Below are positions 18,301 through 20,334 of a DNA stretch of 20,334 nt, one piece after another. Numbering within the stretch: position 1 is the stretch's first letter; each line of letters starts with the position of its first letter. The translations under genes and the position numbers were made by a program. The notes beneath the pieces were generated by a model, which made no database searches, had not been told where the DNA came from, and saw nothing but the letters and a program-made list of their open reading frames with translations. This stretch comes from Phallusia fumigata (Eukaryota > Chordata > Ascidiacea > Phlebobranchia > Ascidiidae): assembly GCA_008931825.1 (NCBI GenBank), contig QXVZ01006072.1, forward strand, positions 1-20,334. The letters are read 5' to 3'.

Positions 18301-20334
18301 TTTTTGCAAATATTTGTTTCACATCAAAGTCTCACTTATTTTCCCGCGGTTAGAGTTAAACACAATGCGTGCACGTGATTGGTTGAAACCCGGTCACCTG
18401 ATCAGCCTTCTCCTGATCCACAGCCAGTTTTTCCATCAGCTCTTCAGTTTCGACACTTTTTCGTTTCAACTCCGGTTCCAGAGCTGTCAGTTCCTCTTGC
18501 ATTGAGTCCACCAAGTCGTTCGTCTCAAGAAGTTTGCTCAAACCCGTCTAAAGGAGAAAATTTTTTAAGAATTCGGTGAATTATGACGTCACAATAGGCA
18601 TGGCGCTATATTTTTATTGTATTCTTTTGTTTTTATCCGCCATATTTTAATGTTTTTTTATTCTGTTTTTATTCTTTTCACTTCGCACATGTAAAAGCCA
18701 CCAATAAGCCAACTAATAAAGTTTAACACCAAATCCAAAACAATGACGTCACTTTTTATAACATGACGTCACCTTTTTAACTTTGGTTCATCCACCAACT
18801 CTATTAGTGTTCGTGTTAAGTCAAAAACATATTTAACCATAGTTTGTCATTGTACCTTAAACCTGTCCCTCGCGGTGACGAGTTGTTTACGCTTTTCTTG
18901 CAACATCGTCAAGTAGAGGTTGATCAGCTCCAGGTATGACGTAGGTGTTGTGTAATAATGACGACGTAGTTCCTTGTAGAACCTGAGAAGCAGGAGTTTC
19001 GCATTTAAACAGGAAAAAACTGGTATAAAACAGGTAAATCAACTGATTATTACACCGGGAAGAGGGTTAGGGGGGCTAAAAACCCCCCTAGTTTAGGTGG
19101 CATGCCTTTTTTTCATTTAAAAGTGGACGTTTTTTATTTGGTATTGATTAAGATCTTTCTTGTGAGTCAGCATCAAAACATAAATCCAAATCCCATTCAC
19201 CAGATTATGCAAACATAAAAAAAAATGGAAACTACTGCTTAAAATTTGGCGAAACACAAGCGTTAAGAGGCTCAAAATGTCGAAACTAAACACAGATGAA
19301 TAAAAGGAACAACAACAACATAAAACTTACTTTTCAGCCATCGTATTCACGCTAATATGAATTTCCACGCACAGTTTGGAAATCTTCTCCTTCATACTAT
19401 CTTCAAGGTCATGGACTGGACCCAGGAAATTCTGTGACACGCTCAACAGCGCCTCCTCTGGCCACTGGACGAACCTACAACATATGTAGAATCGTCAGGT
19501 TCTGGGTTCGAACCCCAAGATAGCATAAGGGTAATCCCCACCAGTCGATCGTGCAGCAGTTGACTAATGAAGGAAACATTCGGCATCTCGCGCGGAAAGC
19601 GTCGCCCACCGGAGACATGCAAACCACGATGTGGAGATTTTGACGAACTCTGCAAAAAATGTTTTAACTTAATTGCGTTCAAAAAAAAGAAATATTTTTT
19701 GTTCGTTTATAATTTAAAAAATTATATTACATCCAAAAAACAGTTTTGTGTAAAACTTAATGACGATATTTAATTTTTATGACTTTGTACATTAAAAATC
19801 AAAAGAGCTGTCGGTTTCATTTAGTGAACTGAGATATCTTTACTAAATTTTCCCGTTTGTTGATAATTCACTTTGATGACGTCACATCACAGTCACGTTT
19901 AAATATCAAAAGGTGCGTACATTAAAATTAAGACCCGAAGCACAAAACAATTCACGGTTTTAAACTGTCTTAATAAGGAGATGCAAGCCAAAAAAAAGAT
20001 TTTCTACGTTTCGACAAACGCTGTTGTCATCATCAGAATTTTGGCGAAACGTGCAAAAAGCTCTACAAGTATTGGCCTGTATCTTCTTGATGAGCCCATT
20101 TCCCAAACCTGTGCATTAAAAACTCACAACCAAACGGAAATGAAACAAAACGTACCTAGCGATGAAGTGCTGGTACACCCCGTCCCTGTCACCCTCGGAT
20201 ATACCGAAGTTTTTGGCGAAAGGTCGAATAGCGGCAAGCACTTGTTCAAGTTCGTCCTTCTCGAACAGGTTCGGTACTTCCCCCGAGTTGAGAATGTTGT
20301 TGATGTCTTCGAGGAATTCTTCTTGCACGATCTG
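224..20334 (-). CDS. DNAH6: Axonemal dynein heavy chain 6 (DNAH6-like), partial, 28 exons, both ends missing
   Basis: Motor subunit of an inner-arm axonemal dynein, which uses ATP to slide doublet microtubules in cilia and sperm tails. Twenty-eight minus-strand segments with GT..AG borders join in one frame. Lengths and phases agree at every junction except the gap near 4725. The joined product is about 1,480 residues (the family is about 4,100-4,200). Order seen: AAA4 end ([18 protein letters not shown]), coiled coil 1, microtubule-binding tip ([23 protein letters not shown]), coiled coil 2, AAA5 ([13 protein letters not shown]), [17 protein letters not shown]6 ([38 protein letters not shown]), then the C-terminal domain ([28 protein letters not shown]). 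The paralogue call DNAH6 rests on strings such as [20 protein letters not shown] and the RDQ..FGEE stretch in the last exon. The P-loop modules AAA1-AAA4 lie beyond 20334, and the stop codon lies below position 1. The transcript includes only one of the two copies of the exon at 12795/13665. Confidence 0.9.
461..636 (+). repeat. 176-bp direct duplication, first copy
   Basis: Recurs at 639-814 with roughly eight scattered differences by eye (for example ccggac/ccaaac, ccacc/ccatc, gataat/gacaat). The two copies are separated by the N at 637. They carry inner palindromes ccgaacactgttcgg and gtttggtctgccaaac. It lies in the intron between exons aa and bb. Confidence 0.88.
639..814 (+). repeat. 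176-bp direct duplication, second copy
   Basis: Partner of 461-636, beginning right after the N and ending at the same gcacgaagtgttgt. This copy runs on into unique intron sequence (caactggtaattattt). The divergence suggests the other haplotype of the same locus. Confidence 0.85.
815..1208. other. Intron stretch with no recognised feature
   Basis: AT-rich sequence in the intron between exons aa and bb. No dynein coding block, RNA gene or repeat was recognised. Confidence 0.5.
1209..1323 (+). repeat. Dispersed repeat body (SINE-like), forward copy
   Basis: Contains gcttggaaggccgactatgattcggtataacg, in part quoted here only to 20 bases as ggccgactatgattcggtat, then gcagacctgg and ctgcatgaaagct. 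The same sequence lies inverted at 11839-11950. No tRNA-like head was seen beside this copy. Confidence 0.8.
1519..1672 (-). CDS. DNAH6: DNAH6 exon aa: C-terminal domain, [14 protein letters not shown] block
   Basis: Encodes [37 protein letters not shown] and [11 protein letters not shown] plus one base. (P)..W...[11 protein letters not shown] and FW.SGF.FPQ are conserved. Acceptor tcgtttcag, donor CAAG|GTTCGA (weak). 154 bp. Confidence 0.92.
1721..1760 (+). repeat. tRNA-like T-arm fragment
   Basis: Reads tgcgggttcgaatcccaca with a B-box-like GGTTCGAATCC. It lies in the intron between exons z and aa, about 50 bases upstream of the exon aa acceptor (minus sense). No matching A box was seen next to it. 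Confidence 0.6.
1761..2165. other. Intron stretch with no recognised feature
   Basis: Remainder of the intron between exons z and aa. No coding block or known repeat was recognised. Confidence 0.5.
2168..2200 (-). repeat. tRNA-like T-arm fragment beside a splice donor
   Basis: The minus strand reads ggtggttcaaatcccgcc, a T-arm/B box with the TTCAAAT loop. It starts about nine bases after exon z ends at 2207, making it the first recognisable element in the intron. Confidence 0.6.
2207..2369 (-). CDS. DNAH6: DNAH6 exon z: C-terminal domain, [14 protein letters not shown] block
   Basis: Encodes [63 protein letters not shown]...I..SL..L.KAI.G.V.MS is universal in axonemal dyneins. Acceptor tctcacttag, donor CAG|GTACAA. 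A tRNA-like fragment starts nine bases past the exon. Confidence 0.92.
2430..2620 (-). CDS. DNAH6: DNAH6 exon y: C-terminal domain
   Basis: Encodes [20 protein letters not shown], a Gly run, [19 protein letters not shown] and [14 protein letters not shown] plus AG. ILEVQPR..(G)GG...D.IV.E is conserved in this dynein class. Acceptor tctcttcag, donor AG|GTGAGT. The following intron is only 60 bp. Confidence 0.92.
2650..2861 (+). repeat. Dispersed ~210-bp repeat R1, forward copy
   Basis: Begins agttgagtttatttcgcttg and ends near gtttgacg. It contains catagcgacacaattgcac and gccggaaatagctgcgcaa. A clearly related copy lies inverted at 13082-13309 (and, through the assembly duplication, 13952-14179). 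It starts about 30 bases from the acceptor of exon y. No clear terminal inverted repeats or coding capacity. Confidence 0.85.
3040..3115 (+). repeat. Hammerhead-like dispersed repeat, degenerate copy
   Basis: Contains gtttaaatagtctcataaag, then cattCCTGATGATGACAACA and acgcttgcc. CTGATGA at 3087-3093 and the hairpin-like spacer match the copy at 20009-20036. The GAAA core element is replaced by cacac, so it should be inactive. Confidence 0.6.
3176..3279 (-). repeat. tRNA-derived pseudogene/SINE head with A-box and B-box
   Basis: The minus strand starts gttgcgagcacttggtcgaa, continues tggtctgaggcg (A-box-like, as in Leu/Ser tRNAs) and ends gggggttcgaatctcgac (B box). The ends gttgcga/tctcgac pair at most positions. 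The interior does not fold into a good anticodon arm, and the length is 104 bp, so it is read as a tRNA relic. Confidence 0.6.
3280..3640. other. Intron stretch with no recognised feature
   Basis: AT-rich part of the 1.4-kb intron between exons x and y. Nothing recognised. Confidence 0.5.
3648..3740 (+). repeat. hAT-like terminal repeat family, copy 1
   Basis: Opens cagtggtacttaaccttgtg, which resembles hAT transposon ends (CAGTGGTTCTTAACC), followed by a body with gcaggcgggtgat and tgttagctaaaaatagcact. Related copies start at 3874 and 6260. No transposase. Confidence 0.6.
3874..3940 (+). repeat. hAT-like terminal repeat family, copy 2
   Basis: Opens cagtgcttcttaaccatatg and continues gacagggtagctgaacttgt. 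Shorter relative of 3648-3740 in the same intron. Confidence 0.55.
4048..4219 (-). CDS. DNAH6: DNAH6 exon x: C-terminal domain after the missing exon
   Basis: Begins with one base of a split codon, then [65 protein letters not shown]......Y..Y...LP..D.PE.FGMH.NAN is the family pattern. Acceptor tttctccag, donor CAG|GTGTGA. The split codon needs two bases that exon w, which ends on a full codon, cannot supply, so coding sequence is missing in between. Confidence 0.92.
4421..4442 (+). repeat. Homopolymer run of 22 C
   Basis: An uninterrupted C tract (G on the gene strand) beside a hammerhead-like repeat fragment. Such runs are prone to replication slippage and sequencing error, so the length is uncertain. 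Confidence 0.9.
4443..4470 (-). repeat. Hammerhead-like repeat, truncated copy
   Basis: The minus strand reads cattcctgatgatgacagca, with CTGATGA at 4455-4461. The GAAA side is replaced by the poly-C/G run. Upstream gggtttaaatggtctgaaaa matches the copy at 3040. Confidence 0.55.
4655..4710 (+). repeat. Dispersed repeat R2, copy next to the gap
   Basis: Reads taattaaaaacataactgtc, agagaacttgtacatagtga. It matches the first 85 bases of the window (taattaaaaaacataaatgg, cagagaacttgtatatagtg). Repeats of this kind beside the N may explain the assembly break. Confidence 0.7.
4725..4725. other. Single-N assembly gap hiding a coding exon
   Basis: A lone N at 4725, inside the space between exons w (4918-5064) and x (4048-4219). 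About 70 codons containing the usual GPLGWN and GGRVTD strings of axonemal dyneins are absent from both sides, and the reading phase does not close. The N therefore stands for missing sequence of unknown length. Confidence 0.8.
4758..4899. repeat. Cluster of three TGACGTCA palindromes
   Basis: Exact octamers at 4758-4765, 4808-4815 and 4892-4899, with a variant tgacgtta at 4783. The octamer equals the CREB/ATF site consensus, but intronic clustering and spread through the window suggest a sequence-wide bias rather than a promoter. Confidence 0.7.
4918..5064 (-). CDS. DNAH6: DNAH6 exon w: [14 protein letters not shown], start of C-terminal domain
   Basis: Forty-nine codons, [56 protein letters not shown]...N and (F).L.FFHA..Q are conserved. 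Acceptor ttgctag, donor CAG|GTAAAT. The first ten bases of the exon (GTAACGAACG) are the last piece of a 31-bp minisatellite that fills the intron side. The expected continuation of about 70 codons is missing (gap at 4725). Confidence 0.92.
5055..5238 (-). repeat. 31-bp minisatellite overlapping the exon w acceptor
   Basis: Six units begin with ttacctagcaac (plus strand) at 5061, 5092, 5123, 5154 and 5183, and as taacctagcaac at 5214. Spacing is 31, 31, 31, 29 and 31. On the gene strand each unit reads cttcttgttgctaggtaacg-like, with a potential acceptor tag before gtaac. The unit nearest the gene supplies the real acceptor and runs about ten bases into the exon. Confidence 0.9.
5283..5375 (-). 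repeat. Hammerhead-like repeat relative with collapsed hairpin
   Basis: The minus strand reads ctgtatatgacgtcgaaacg then tcggcaggc. The gaaacg end is kept, but the hairpin is reduced to gacgtc. Upstream tttaaac and tcatgaaag resemble other members. Weakly supported. Confidence 0.4.
5376..5660. other. Intron stretch with no recognised feature
   Basis: AT-rich intron sequence between exons v and w. It has open reading frames on the minus strand but no family resemblance or plausible splice fit. Confidence 0.5.
5665..5700 (-). repeat. tRNA-like T-arm fragment beside a splice donor
   Basis: The minus strand reads gtgggttcgaatcccac at 5672-5688, a perfect five-pair T-arm. It lies about 20 bases after exon v ends at 5709. 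Same head sequence as at 11979-11995. Confidence 0.7.
5709..5814 (-). CDS. DNAH6: DNAH6 exon v: [19 protein letters not shown] block
   Basis: Encodes [41 protein letters not shown]...FP..ILQ..VK is the family pattern at the AAA6 to C-terminal transition. Acceptor tgctcccag, donor AAG|GTTGGT (weak). A tRNA-like SINE fragment begins about 20 bases into the following intron. Confidence 0.9.
5815..6259. other. Intron stretch with no recognised feature
   Basis: Between the exon v acceptor and the repeat at 6260. Short open frames on the plus strand lack any recognisable motif. Confidence 0.5.
6260..6345 (+). repeat. hAT-like terminal repeat family, copy 3
   Basis: Opens cagtggtacttaaccatgtg and continues gacagggtagcaggtgggta. 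It lies in the intron between exons u and v. Confidence 0.6.
6494..6614 (-). CDS. DNAH6: DNAH6 exon u: AAA6, [10 protein letters not shown] block
   Basis: Completes [20 protein letters not shown] and encodes [32 protein letters not shown] and G.WV.LQNCHL are invariant dynein strings. The acceptor is a perfect TGACGTCACAG|GTCAGG. Donor GA|GTGAGT. 121 bp. Confidence 0.93.
6618..6639. repeat. Two TGACGTCA palindromes, one forming the exon u acceptor
   Basis: Octamers at 6618-6625 and 6632-6639. The first, read on the gene strand, gives TGACGTCACAG directly against exon u. Confidence 0.8.
6640..7028. other. Intron stretch with no recognised feature
   Basis: AT-rich intron between exons t and u. 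No repeat or RNA gene recognised. Confidence 0.5.
7029..7245 (-). CDS. DNAH6: DNAH6 exon t: AAA6, [11 protein letters not shown] block
   Basis: Encodes [56 protein letters not shown] and LQAISLGQ plus one base. TPL.FVLS.GSDPM is the conserved AAA6 core. Acceptor aaattttttgcag, donor CAAG|GTTTGC (weak +3 to +5). 217 bp. Confidence 0.93.
7450..7555 (+). repeat. Dispersed repeat R3 (hAT-like end), copy 1
   Basis: Reads gtttggaaccattggtctac, then tactacacttattacaaata and actacaaagtggaaa. A close direct copy is at 7846-7920. More diverged inverted copies lie at 10147-10215 and 14465-14542. Confidence 0.75.
7846..7962 (+). repeat. Dispersed repeat R3, copy 2
   Basis: Reads gtttggaactattggtctac, tactaaacttattacgaata and actacagagtggaaattcc, ending near gggaaccactat. 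Direct repeat of 7450-7555 about 395 bases away in the same intron. Confidence 0.75.
7963..8433. other. Intron stretch with no recognised feature
   Basis: AT-rich end (gene sense: start) of the 1.2-kb intron between exons s and t. Nothing recognised. Confidence 0.5.
8434..8571 (-). CDS. DNAH6: DNAH6 exon s: [15 protein letters not shown] block
   Basis: Forty-six codons. The proline-rich [20 protein letters not shown] is variable in the family. [20 protein letters not shown] with EEK then matches the conserved W...L..F.KL.L.K..KEEKV lead into AAA6. Acceptor cacttcag, donor AAG|GTGAGA. Confidence 0.9.
8572..9191. other. Intron with three TGACGTCA-type sites and an unassigned open frame
   Basis: Holds TGACGTCA at 8587-8594 and variant tgatgtca at 8608. 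A minus-strand open frame at 8969-9112 follows a ttcag but does not match dynein. Exons r and s join in phase without it. Confidence 0.5.
9192..9332 (-). CDS. DNAH6: DNAH6 exon r: between exon q and AAA6
   Basis: Forty-seven codons, [20 protein letters not shown] to NPEKWENYS. Matches the dynein pattern W..C..LE...P.F.GL....P..W..Y. Acceptor acaacatttcag-like ttgtttcag, donor TCG|GTAAGC. The next exon follows in phase and gives ENYS+TPEP. Confidence 0.88.
9333..9823. other. Intron with one TGACGTCA site, otherwise nothing recognised
   Basis: AT-rich intron between exons q and r. TGACGTCA at 9805-9812 lies 11 bases after the exon q donor. Confidence 0.55.
9824..10030 (-). CDS. DNAH6: DNAH6 exon q: [17 protein letters not shown] block
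   Basis: Sixty-nine codons, [54 protein letters not shown], ending WLSEE. Y.NV.RGLFE.HKL.FSF...V and EW..FLRG are dynein signatures. The acceptor is ttacgtcacag, a one-base variant of the TGACGTCA-built acceptors. Donor GAG|GTAAAC. Confidence 0.92.
10105..10220 (-). repeat. Dispersed repeat R3, inverted copy
   Basis: The minus strand reads gtttggaaccactagtctat, then aaactacacttatcatgaat and aacttt. Diverged copy of 7450-7555, in the intron between exons p and q. Confidence 0.65.
10279..10371. repeat. Inverted repeat, 16-bp arms with 61-bp spacer
   Basis: tgacagaatcagtcag at 10279-10294 pairs with ctgtctgattctgtca at 10356-10371 with one mismatch. Partial similarity extends outside and inside the arms. 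Possibly a short MITE or an RNA hairpin in the intron between exons p and q. Confidence 0.7.
10440..10611 (-). CDS. DNAH6: DNAH6 exon p: [20 protein letters not shown] block
   Basis: Encodes [40 protein letters not shown] and [21 protein letters not shown]...L..IDPMYQ.SL..F is a hallmark of the region ahead of AAA6. Acceptor ccactcgcag, donor CTG|GTAACA. 172 bp. Confidence 0.92.
10612..11032. other. Intron stretch with no recognised feature
   Basis: Intron between exons o and p. Nothing recognised beyond splice borders. Confidence 0.5.
11033..11230 (-). CDS. DNAH6: DNAH6 exon o: helical linker to AAA6
   Basis: Encodes [40 protein letters not shown], then [17 protein letters not shown]. (S)EGNILD.E.LI..L..SK is the conserved family string. 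Acceptor ttcaacgcag, donor GAA|GTAAGA. 198 bp with a split codon at both ends. Confidence 0.92.
11516..11631 (-). CDS. DNAH6: DNAH6 exon n: [16 protein letters not shown] block
   Basis: Encodes [38 protein letters not shown] plus AG. NF.VT..GLEDQ.L..VV..ERP.LEE is the conserved dynein sequence after the NPHYLPE block. Acceptor cgttgccag, donor AG|GTGGGT. 116 bp. Confidence 0.92.
11839..11950 (-). repeat. Dispersed repeat body (SINE-like), inverted copy
   Basis: Reverse complement of 1209-1323 with scattered differences. On the minus strand it is preceded by a perfect tRNA T-arm (11979-11995, gtgggttcgaatcccac). This is the arrangement expected of a tRNA-derived SINE. Confidence 0.8.
11972..12010 (-). 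repeat. tRNA-like head (B box/T-arm) of a SINE
   Basis: The minus strand reads gtgggttcgaatcccac, a five-pair T-arm with the canonical TTCGAAT loop. It is directly followed by the repeat body at 11839-11950. No complete tRNA cloverleaf was found, so this is a SINE, not a tRNA gene. Confidence 0.75.
12253..12381 (-). CDS. DNAH6: DNAH6 exon m: [20 protein letters not shown] block
   Basis: Forty-three codons, [43 protein letters not shown]. The string RLGD..IDY...FRFY.TTK..NPHY.PE is universal in axonemal heavy chains. The [10 protein letters not shown] version is typical of DNAH6. Acceptor ttttccgcag, donor AAG|GTAAGA. Confidence 0.92.
12382..12485. other. Intron stretch below the duplicated unit
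   Basis: Unique part of the intron between exons l and m. Together with 12486-12794 it makes a 413-bp intron with no recognised element. Confidence 0.5.
12795..12960 (-). CDS. DNAH6: DNAH6 exon l, lower copy (duplicate made by an assembly overlap)
   Basis: No base difference was seen from 13665-13830, 870 bases away. It sits in the lower of two 869-bp copies separated by a single N. This copy connects normally to the next exon at 12253-12381, while the upper copy connects normally to 14204-14379. Collapsing the two copies therefore gives one intact gene. I read it as the same exon present twice in the assembly. Confidence 0.8.
13082..13309 (-). repeat. Dispersed repeat R1, inverted copy (lower contig)
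   Basis: Reverse complement of 2650-2861, with substitutions and small indels. It fills most of the intron between exons k and l. It starts about 24 bases after the donor of exon k. Confidence 0.85.
13355..13355. other. Single-N contig joint between the 869-bp copies
   Basis: An N falls exactly at the border between the two copies, inside the truncated exon k sequence. Its position marks an unmerged contig overlap rather than a biological breakpoint. Confidence 0.85.
13665..13830 (-). CDS. DNAH6: DNAH6 exon l, upper copy (taken as the real one)
   Basis: Starts with the A that completes an Arg codon, then [36 protein letters not shown] and [12 protein letters not shown]. The block continues AAA5 into the AAA5-AAA6 linker. 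Acceptor tccacctag, donor CAG|GTGGGA. 166 bp. An identical copy lies at 12795-12960. Including both would add 166 bp and break the frame, so only one belongs in the transcript. Confidence 0.85.
13952..14179 (-). repeat. Dispersed repeat R1, inverted copy (upper contig)
   Basis: Same element as 13082-13309, present again because of the assembly overlap. One substitution separates the two. Confidence 0.82.
14204..14379 (-). CDS. DNAH6: DNAH6 exon k: AAA5, [10 protein letters not shown] block
   Basis: Encodes [37 protein letters not shown] and [14 protein letters not shown] plus the two bases AG. IR.WN..GLP.D..S.EN and [12 protein letters not shown] are near-invariant in dynein heavy chains. 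Acceptor tttatttcag, donor AG|GTAAAT. The last 21 bp recur at 13334-13354 as the truncated end of a duplicated contig. Confidence 0.92.
14465..14650 (-). repeat. Dispersed repeat R3, inverted copy joined to a hAT-like MITE
   Basis: 14465-14542 on the minus strand reads gtttgaaaccactggtctat and ataaagtggaaattcc, a diverged R3 copy. 14526-14650 opens cagtggtttcaaacctttt and closes aaggtttgggaaccggtg, imperfect inverted ends of a short element of about 125 bp. No clear 8-bp target duplication. Confidence 0.6.
14990..15060 (-). repeat. Hammerhead-like repeat, different hairpin sequence
   Basis: The minus strand reads cagtgatcatggcatgagtt, gttgccgaaacgttttatga, then ataaagc. The hairpin ggca/tgcc replaces gacaa/ttgtc of the copy at 20009-20036, while the flanking tgat.at and gaaacg are kept. 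This looks like a pairing-preserving change. Confidence 0.55.
15061..15376. other. Intron stretch with no recognised feature
   Basis: Part of the 1-kb intron between exons j and k. Contains a short internal echo (gggtcgcagaaaagttttag/ggtcgcagaccaaaaagttt). Nothing else recognised. Confidence 0.45.
15377..15535 (-). CDS. DNAH6: DNAH6 exon j: AAA5 entry
   Basis: Fifty-three codons, [40 protein letters not shown], ending [21 protein letters not shown] is the conserved start of AAA5, which has no normal P-loop in dyneins. The donor CTG|GTTCGT is weak. It was chosen because KEL+[10 protein letters not shown] restores the family alignment and phase. Confidence 0.85.
15559..15917. repeat. TGACGTCA sites and variants between exons i and j
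   Basis: Exact octamers at 15559-15566 and 15910-15917. Variants ttacgtca, tgacgtta and gtgacgtaacgtcata lie between. The second lies six bases after the donor of exon i. Confidence 0.7.
15923..16036 (-). CDS. DNAH6: DNAH6 exon i: stalk coiled coil 2
   Basis: Thirty-eight codons, [20 protein letters not shown] to [13 protein letters not shown]. The R..RA.KL..AL.DE string is the usual end of coiled coil 2. Acceptor tccacag, donor CAG|GTGTGT, followed within six bases by a TGACGTCA palindrome. Confidence 0.9.
16220..16411 (-). CDS. DNAH6: DNAH6 exon h: end of microtubule-binding domain, start of coiled coil 2
   Basis: Sixty-four codons, [20 protein letters not shown], then [19 protein letters not shown] and a charged helix ending ENQIAELQ. 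The (S)KAC..MCMWV.AM string ends the microtubule-binding domain. The PKR..L..A...L that follows begins the descending stalk helix. Acceptor tcgcacag, donor CAG|GTGAGG. Confidence 0.92.
16655..16730 (-). repeat. tRNA-like SINE head, decayed
   Basis: The minus strand reads atggtcgaatagttgtgctc, gcaaggttgtgggttttaat, cctgcctcgg. The first part is A-box-like and ggttttaatcc is a decayed B box. It lies in the intron between exons g and h. Confidence 0.55.
16985..17161 (-). CDS. DNAH6: DNAH6 exon g: microtubule-binding domain
   Basis: Fifty-nine codons: [53 protein letters not shown]. This is the small helical domain at the stalk tip that touches tubulin. W..AK.LLGD..FL..L..YDK is its family signature. 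Acceptor ttcactcag, donor CGG|GTATGA. Confidence 0.92.
17162..17761. other. Intron stretch with no recognised feature
   Basis: 600-bp AT-rich intron between exons f and g. No repeat, RNA gene or coding block recognised. Confidence 0.5.
17762..17974 (-). CDS. DNAH6: DNAH6 exon f: stalk coiled coil 1, distal part
   Basis: Seventy-one codons, [20 protein letters not shown], then [20 protein letters not shown], and [12 protein letters not shown]. The AL..A..AL..L string followed by KPP..V..VME marks the far end of coiled coil 1, just before the microtubule-binding tip. The acceptor is formed by a TGACGTCA palindrome: TGACGTCACAG|GTGCGC. Donor ACG|GTGAGT. Confidence 0.92.
17978..18230. repeat. 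Dense cluster of five TGACGTCA palindromes
   Basis: Octamers at 17978-17985, 18000-18007, 18065-18072, 18089-18096 and 18223-18230, with gacgtagataagacgtcat between. The first forms the exon f acceptor. All lie in the intron between exons e and f. Confidence 0.8.
18398..18547 (-). CDS. DNAH6: DNAH6 exon e: stalk coiled coil 1
   Basis: Fifty codons, [20 protein letters not shown] through [14 protein letters not shown]. Charged, heptad-rich helix of the ascending stalk strand. GL.KLLETN and DQ..AD are conserved dynein stalk strings. Acceptor tcctttag, donor CAG|GTGACC. Confidence 0.9.
18584..18771. repeat. Three TGACGTCA palindromes between exons d and e
   Basis: Octamers at 18584-18591, 18744-18751 and 18764-18771 in a 308-bp intron that otherwise shows nothing. 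Confidence 0.75.
18856..18982 (-). CDS. DNAH6: DNAH6 exon d: approach to stalk coiled coil 1
   Basis: Encodes [20 protein letters not shown] and [28 protein letters not shown] is near-invariant in axonemal dyneins and precedes the stalk helix. Acceptor cttctcag, donor AAG|GTACAA. 127 bp. Confidence 0.9.
19068..19090 (+). repeat. Perfect G/C hairpin
   Basis: tagggggg, loop ctaaaaa, ccccccta: eight perfect pairs with a seven-base loop in the intron between exons c and d. Poly-G/poly-C arms could form stable secondary structure in the pre-mRNA. The rest of this 348-bp intron shows nothing. Confidence 0.8.
19331..19474 (-). CDS. DNAH6: DNAH6 exon c: AAA4 to stalk
   Basis: Encodes [20 protein letters not shown] and ends VNTMAEK. 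The WPEEALLSV string is the usual dynein sequence leading from AAA4 towards the stalk. Acceptor tatgttgtag, donor AA|GTAAGT. 144 bp. Confidence 0.9.
19475..19541 (-). repeat. 67-bp intron made largely of a tRNA-like sequence
   Basis: Between donor GTGGGG and acceptor ttgtag, the minus strand carries cttggggttcgaacccagaa, a T-arm with TTCGAAC loop. Little of this intron is left outside the tRNA-like part and splice signals. Confidence 0.5.
19542..19649 (-). CDS. DNAH6: DNAH6 exon b: AAA4, CMSPVG segment
   Basis: Encodes [18 protein letters not shown] followed by [16 protein letters not shown], the strongly conserved block at the end of AAA4. Acceptor ..ttttttgcag, donor GACTG|GTGGGG. 108 bp. 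The split Trp codon (TG+G) is completed by the next exon. The intron that follows is only 67 bp. Confidence 0.9.
19940..20060 (-). repeat. Hammerhead-like dispersed repeat, best-preserved copy
   Basis: On the minus strand CTGATGA (20030-20036) is followed by t, arm gacaa, loop cagcgt, arm ttgtc, then GAAA (20009-20012) and cgt. This is the order of the conserved hammerhead ribozyme core (CUGAUGA, stem II, GAAA). One extra base sits after CUGAUGA, and stems I and III are poor, so activity is doubtful. Related ends are known from Penelope-like retroelements. Confidence 0.6.
20156..20334 (-). CDS. DNAH6: DNAH6 exon a: end of AAA4 (cut by the window edge)
   Basis: Reads in frame from the window edge (CAG ATC GTG CAA) through [20 protein letters not shown] and [13 protein letters not shown], ending in the two bases AG before donor GTACGT. 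The [18 protein letters not shown] string is a hallmark of AAA4 in axonemal dynein heavy chains. The AG plus the A that opens the next exon makes an Arg codon. Whether the exon starts exactly at 20334 cannot be told. Confidence 0.9.

Noticed and set aside
1..20334. CRISPR array, bacterial operon or phage features
   Set aside because: The window is a eukaryotic intron-exon gene. The only regular short array is the 31-bp minisatellite at 5055-5238, which lacks unique spacers.
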